From Arcicella rigui (GTDB taxonomy: Bacteria > Bacteroidota > Bacteroidia > Cytophagales > Spirosomataceae): 64,000 nt of DNA. The stretch lies in NCBI RefSeq assembly GCF_034929435.1, contig NZ_JAYFUM010000028.1, positions 1-64,000 on the forward strand. Reading direction: 5' to 3'. Positions 61,540-64,000 of the stretch are shown in pieces. Under the pieces are notes generated by a model. That model saw nothing but the letters and a program-made list of their open reading frames with translations. It did not search any database and was not told where the DNA came from. The position numbers and the translations under genes were made by a program. Positions within the stretch are counted from its first letter, which is position 1, and each line of letters opens with the position of its first letter.

Positions 61540-61882
61540 GATGTATTGTTTTTTATATAAATTTGAAGCGTTTAATTATTAACAGTACGGCAAAGCTTTA
61601 AGCGAGGTTGCGTTTCTGTTTGATTTAAGGAAACATTGTTCGGGTTTTTATAGTTGAAATAGATGTAAAATATCAGGTAGAAAAAATGTCTTTCAGGAAA
61701 TTATTTAAAGTAAATTAAAAGATAAAAATTCTACATGAATAAATATTTATAGATACTTTATCTTGATTTTTATTTTAAAATAAAAATAAAATCTTTATTC
61801 TGTAAATTTGTAAGTATTATAGAATAATTAGTCGTTTTATAGATTAATGATTACAATTCATCATTATTAGCAATTGAGAGCC
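61540..61882. other. divergent region Rieske gene / DUF2452 gene
   Basis: About 340 bp, very AT-rich. TAAATTTG at 61803-61810 is a good -7 element for the rightward gene, without a well-placed TTG. On the minus strand an AAGCTTTG (near 61600-61593) differs by one base from the consensus and may serve the Rieske gene. Confidence 0.45.
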
Positions 61883-62344
61883 ATGGCAGAATCAGAAGAT
61901 AAATTTTTAAATCCTATCAATAAAGATAAAGTAGCCGAAAATCCGGGGCTACTTCCCTACGCCCATACGGCCGGCGGTGCAGTAATCAGACCCGAAGATT
62001 TGGGCAAAGCCAAAGGGCGTTCGGTACTGGCTATGCGTCAGCAAACTGATAGACAAATGAATCAGTTGTACGAACAAATGGAAACCTTGGCTCGTCAGGC
62101 AAAACTTTTGTCACAGCGTAAAGAAATTTCTGAGCGAATCTACGAAGCCGCCATTGGCTTTGAACCAATCATCAACGAAACCTATTATATGTACGAGAAA
62201 GAAGATGGTACAGATTTACTTTCGTTGGTTGCTCCGCACGAATGGGGTCGTTCTTTCAAATATGCACGTTACTTAGCCAAATGTTTGTTATTGGCAGACC
62301 ATACTTGGGATGTTCAATATAATGAAGATGCTTACAAACAATAA
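61883..62344 (+). CDS. DUF2452 family protein
   Basis: A 153-residue protein, starting MAESEDKFLNPINKDKVAENPGL. The ATG at 61883 is preferred to a TTG nine bases earlier. LLPYAHTAGGAVIRPEDLGKAKGRSVLAM and a helical middle (MNQLYEQMETLARQAKLLSQRKE) are typical of DUF2452, whose function is unknown. It precedes menB by 79 bp on the same strand. Confidence 0.8.
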   Translation: MAESEDKFLNPINKDKVAENPGLLPYAHTAGGAVIRPEDLGKAKGRSVLAMRQQTDRQMNQLYEQMETLARQAKLLSQRKEISERIYEAAIGFEPIINETYYMYEKEDGTDLLSLVAPHEWGRSFKYARYLAKCLLLADHTWDVQYNEDAYKQ

Positions 62345-62423
62345 TTGGTGCTTTGTGCAGGAGTGATTAAATTTGAGCTTATTTTCAGAAAAAATTGCAA
62401 AATCATCCATAATATTAACAAAT

Positions 62424-63236
62424 ATGAAGTGGGAAACCCTTAAAGAGTACAAAGAGATTTTATTTACTTTCCACGAAGGAATTGCCAAAATCTCAATCAA
62501 TCGCCCTCAAGTGCATAATGCTTTTACTCCCCTTACGGTAAAAGAGATGATTGATGCGATGAATATATGTCGTGATACCGAAGAAATCGGCGTGGTTATT
62601 TTAACAGGTGAAGGTGGAAAAGCTTTCTGTTCGGGTGGCGACCAATCTGTACGTGGGCATGGCGGTTATGTTGGCGAAGATACTGTACCAAGATTAAACG
62701 TATTGGATTTACAAAAACAAATTCGTTCAATTCCTAAGCCAGTTGTGGCGATGGTAGCAGGTTGGGCTATTGGTGGCGGACACGTGCTTCACGTGGTTTG
62801 TGATTTATCTATTGCGGCTGAAAATGCTCGTTTCGGACAAACTGGTCCTAATGTAGGTTCATTCGACGGTGGTTTTGGTGCTTCGTACCTTGCCAGAGTA
62901 GTTGGTCAGAAGAAAGCTCGTGAAATTTGGTTCTTGTGTGACCAATACAATGCCCAAGAAGCTTTGGATATGGGCTTGGTAAACAAAGTAGTGCCATTGG
63001 AACAATTAGAAGAAACAACCGTAGCTTGGTGCAAAAAGATTTTAGAAAAAAGTCCTTTGGCATTAAGAATGTTGAAATCTTCGTTCAATGCTGAATTAGA
63101 CGGACAAGCTGGTATTCAAGAATTGGCTGGTAATGCTACACTTTTGTATTATCTTTCAGATGAAGCAAAAGAAGGTAAAAATGCTTTCTTGGAAAAACGT
63201 AAACCTGATTTCAGTAAATTCCCGAAATTTCCTTGA
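62424..63236 (+). CDS. menB: 1,4-dihydroxy-2-naphthoyl-CoA synthase
   Basis: A 270-residue crotonase-family enzyme that closes the naphthoquinone ring in menaquinone synthesis. Start MKWETLKEYKEILFTFHEG. MenB-specific text: CSGGDQSVRGHGGYVGED near 70-87 and GPNVGSFDGGFGASYLARVVGQKKAREIWFLC. The oxyanion hole forms with the AIGGGHVLHVVCD segment. The other men gene in the window is menE, on the other strand 1.5 kb away. Its terminator is just downstream. Confidence 0.97.
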   Translation: MKWETLKEYKEILFTFHEGIAKISINRPQVHNAFTPLTVKEMIDAMNICRDTEEIGVVILTGEGGKAFCSGGDQSVRGHGGYVGEDTVPRLNVLDLQKQIRSIPKPVVAMVAGWAIGGGHVLHVVCDLSIAAENARFGQTGPNVGSFDGGFGASYLARVVGQKKAREIWFLCDQYNAQEALDMGLVNKVVPLEQLEETTVAWCKKILEKSPLALRMLKSSFNAELDGQAGIQELAGNATLLYYLSDEAKEGKNAFLEKRKPDFSKFPKFP

Positions 63237-63244
63237 TAATACTT

Positions 63245-63272
63245 TCCGAAAGCTTTTGCTTTCGGATTTTTT
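63245..63272 (+). terminator. menB terminator
   Basis: TCCGAAAGC (63245-63253) pairs exactly with GCTTTCGGA (63258-63266) over TTTT, followed by a run of T. Confidence 0.88.
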
Positions 63273-63350
63273 ATTTTTGATTTGAAAGATTATTCACAAC
63301 AAAGAATAATCTTTCTTCTTTTAATGTCAGGCTCAAAATCAAACAAAAAC

Positions 63351-63758
63351 ATGAATTATTGGCTCGTTAAGTCAGAACCTTTCAAATATTCTTGGGACGA
63401 TTTCGTTAAGCAAGGTACAGGCGTTTGGGATGGTGTACGAAATTATCAGGCAAGAAATAACCTAAAAGCCATGAAAGTAGGCGATTTGGTGTTATTTTAT
63501 CATTCAAATGAAGGAATGGAAGTTGTCGGAATTGCAAAAGTGGTAAAAGAGGCTTATCAAGACCCAACTACTGATGATACCAAATGGGTGGTTGTTGATT
63601 TAGTCCCAGTTGAAAAGTTACCCAAAACTGTCACCTTAAAGCAAATGAAAGCAGATGAGCGTTTGCAGGATTTATCATTAATTAAACAATCGAGACTTTC
63701 CGTAACTGCTATCAAAGCTGAAGAATTTGACATCATTCTCGGACTTGCCCATGAATAA
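63351..63758 (+). CDS. EVE domain protein
   Basis: A 135-residue single-domain EVE protein of the PUA-like fold. Start MNYWLVKSEPFKYSWDDF; an in-frame longer frame adds an implausible leader. WDGVRNYQARNNLKAMKVGDLVLFYHS is the family core and binds a modified base or nucleic acid in related proteins. The role in bacteria is not settled. It stands alone between menB and an exported protein. Confidence 0.92.
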   Translation: MNYWLVKSEPFKYSWDDFVKQGTGVWDGVRNYQARNNLKAMKVGDLVLFYHSNEGMEVVGIAKVVKEAYQDPTTDDTKWVVVDLVPVEKLPKTVTLKQMKADERLQDLSLIKQSRLSVTAIKAEEFDIILGLAHE

Positions 63759-63784
63759 AACAAGCTCAAAAATCAATTAAACTC

Positions 63785-64000
63785 ATGAATACTTTGGTTA
63801 AACGTGTTGCACTTTTTGTAGGATTGCTTTTGGTGGTTTCATTTACGCAGGCTCAAACCGTAAAGCGAATTGAACTTCCTTTGCCTTCTAATAATTCTGA
63901 ACTTTTCTCGATTCCTTTGGGCGAACAAGGTGTTTTGGTACTTACTCAACTCAGTAAAACCAATTTTACGCTCAATAGATTTGATACTAATTTAGAGCAA
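63785..64000 (+). CDS. start of an exported protein, cut by the window edge
   Basis: An open frame from ATG at 63785 continues past the window. The translation MNTLVKRVALFVGLLLVVSF followed by TQAQTVKRIELP has a clear signal peptide with cleavage near TQAQ. The first 50 mature residues are not enough for a family call. Confidence 0.75.
   Translation, partial: MNTLVKRVALFVGLLLVVSFTQAQTVKRIELPLPSNNSELFSIPLGEQGVLVLTQLSKTNFTLNRFDTNLEQ

Overview
The window looks like chromosomal DNA from a member of the Bacteroidota, most likely order Cytophagales. The base composition is AT-rich and starts have no clear Shine-Dalgarno sequences. Promoter-like TTG / TAnnTTTG elements occur (the sigma pattern of this phylum). 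Typical protein types are present: CarboxypepD_reg plus DUF5686 outer-membrane proteins, a K+-type membrane pyrophosphatase, a LytS-like kinase and GxxExxY proteins. No rRNA, tRNA or CRISPR array was seen. The order-level placement is inference; the phylum is well supported.

Layout. 1-1976: accessory debris, with a broken ISAs1-type transposase, a remnant of another gene and GC-rich repeats. 1977-10087: membrane pyrophosphatase (hppA), then leuC, leuD, a Leptospira-type citramalate synthase (cimA) and leuB; a GxxExxY gene framed by inverted repeats sits between leuC and leuD. 10144-11997: SOS-type polymerase genes umuC and umuD. 12354-14144: a helical/CarboxypepD protein with a 500-bp array of phased 21-bp repeats directly upstream. 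14145-21340: envelope proteins (lipoprotein, PIG-L deacetylase, DUF5686 protein, glucosaminidase). 21431-27962: two esterases, two ATP-grasp-like proteins, a GCS2 carboxylate-amine ligase and a class I amidotransferase, which look like a small peptide-ligase metabolic cluster. 28324-36660: M14 peptidase, SDR/TetR pair with matching palindromes, a second 21/42-bp repeat array upstream of a fibronectin-like protein, a DnaQ-BRCT nuclease and an EEP phosphatase/nuclease pair. 36838-42423: divergent aconitases acnA and acnB. 42776-49762: topA, an Rpn-type nuclease, sirtuin, folD, prs, rplY. 49970-54726: universal stress protein, OmpR-type regulator, kinase and NhaD antiporter; the first and last share an almost identical 20-bp upstream motif at identical promoter spacing. 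54734-64000: LytS-like kinase, a large HExxH/propeller/outer-membrane protein, menE, a Rieske lipoprotein, DUF2452, menB, an EVE protein and the start of an exported protein.

How parts work together. LeuCD and LeuB can act on both leucine and citramalate-derived isoleucine intermediates, so the cimA-containing leu cluster suggests pyruvate-based isoleucine synthesis. AcnA and AcnB share a promoter region. The regulator/kinase pair probably controls the flanking stress protein and Na+/H+ antiporter. MenE and MenB belong to menaquinone synthesis.

The strongest unexplained signals are the two phased repeat arrays on a 21-bp grid (13311-13814 and 32776-33053). Each lies just upstream of a small, non-exported protein with a helical front part and a beta-sandwich-like tail. 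Others are the GxxExxY cassette with inverted ends, and many intergenic hairpins built from 7-bp periodic repeats.
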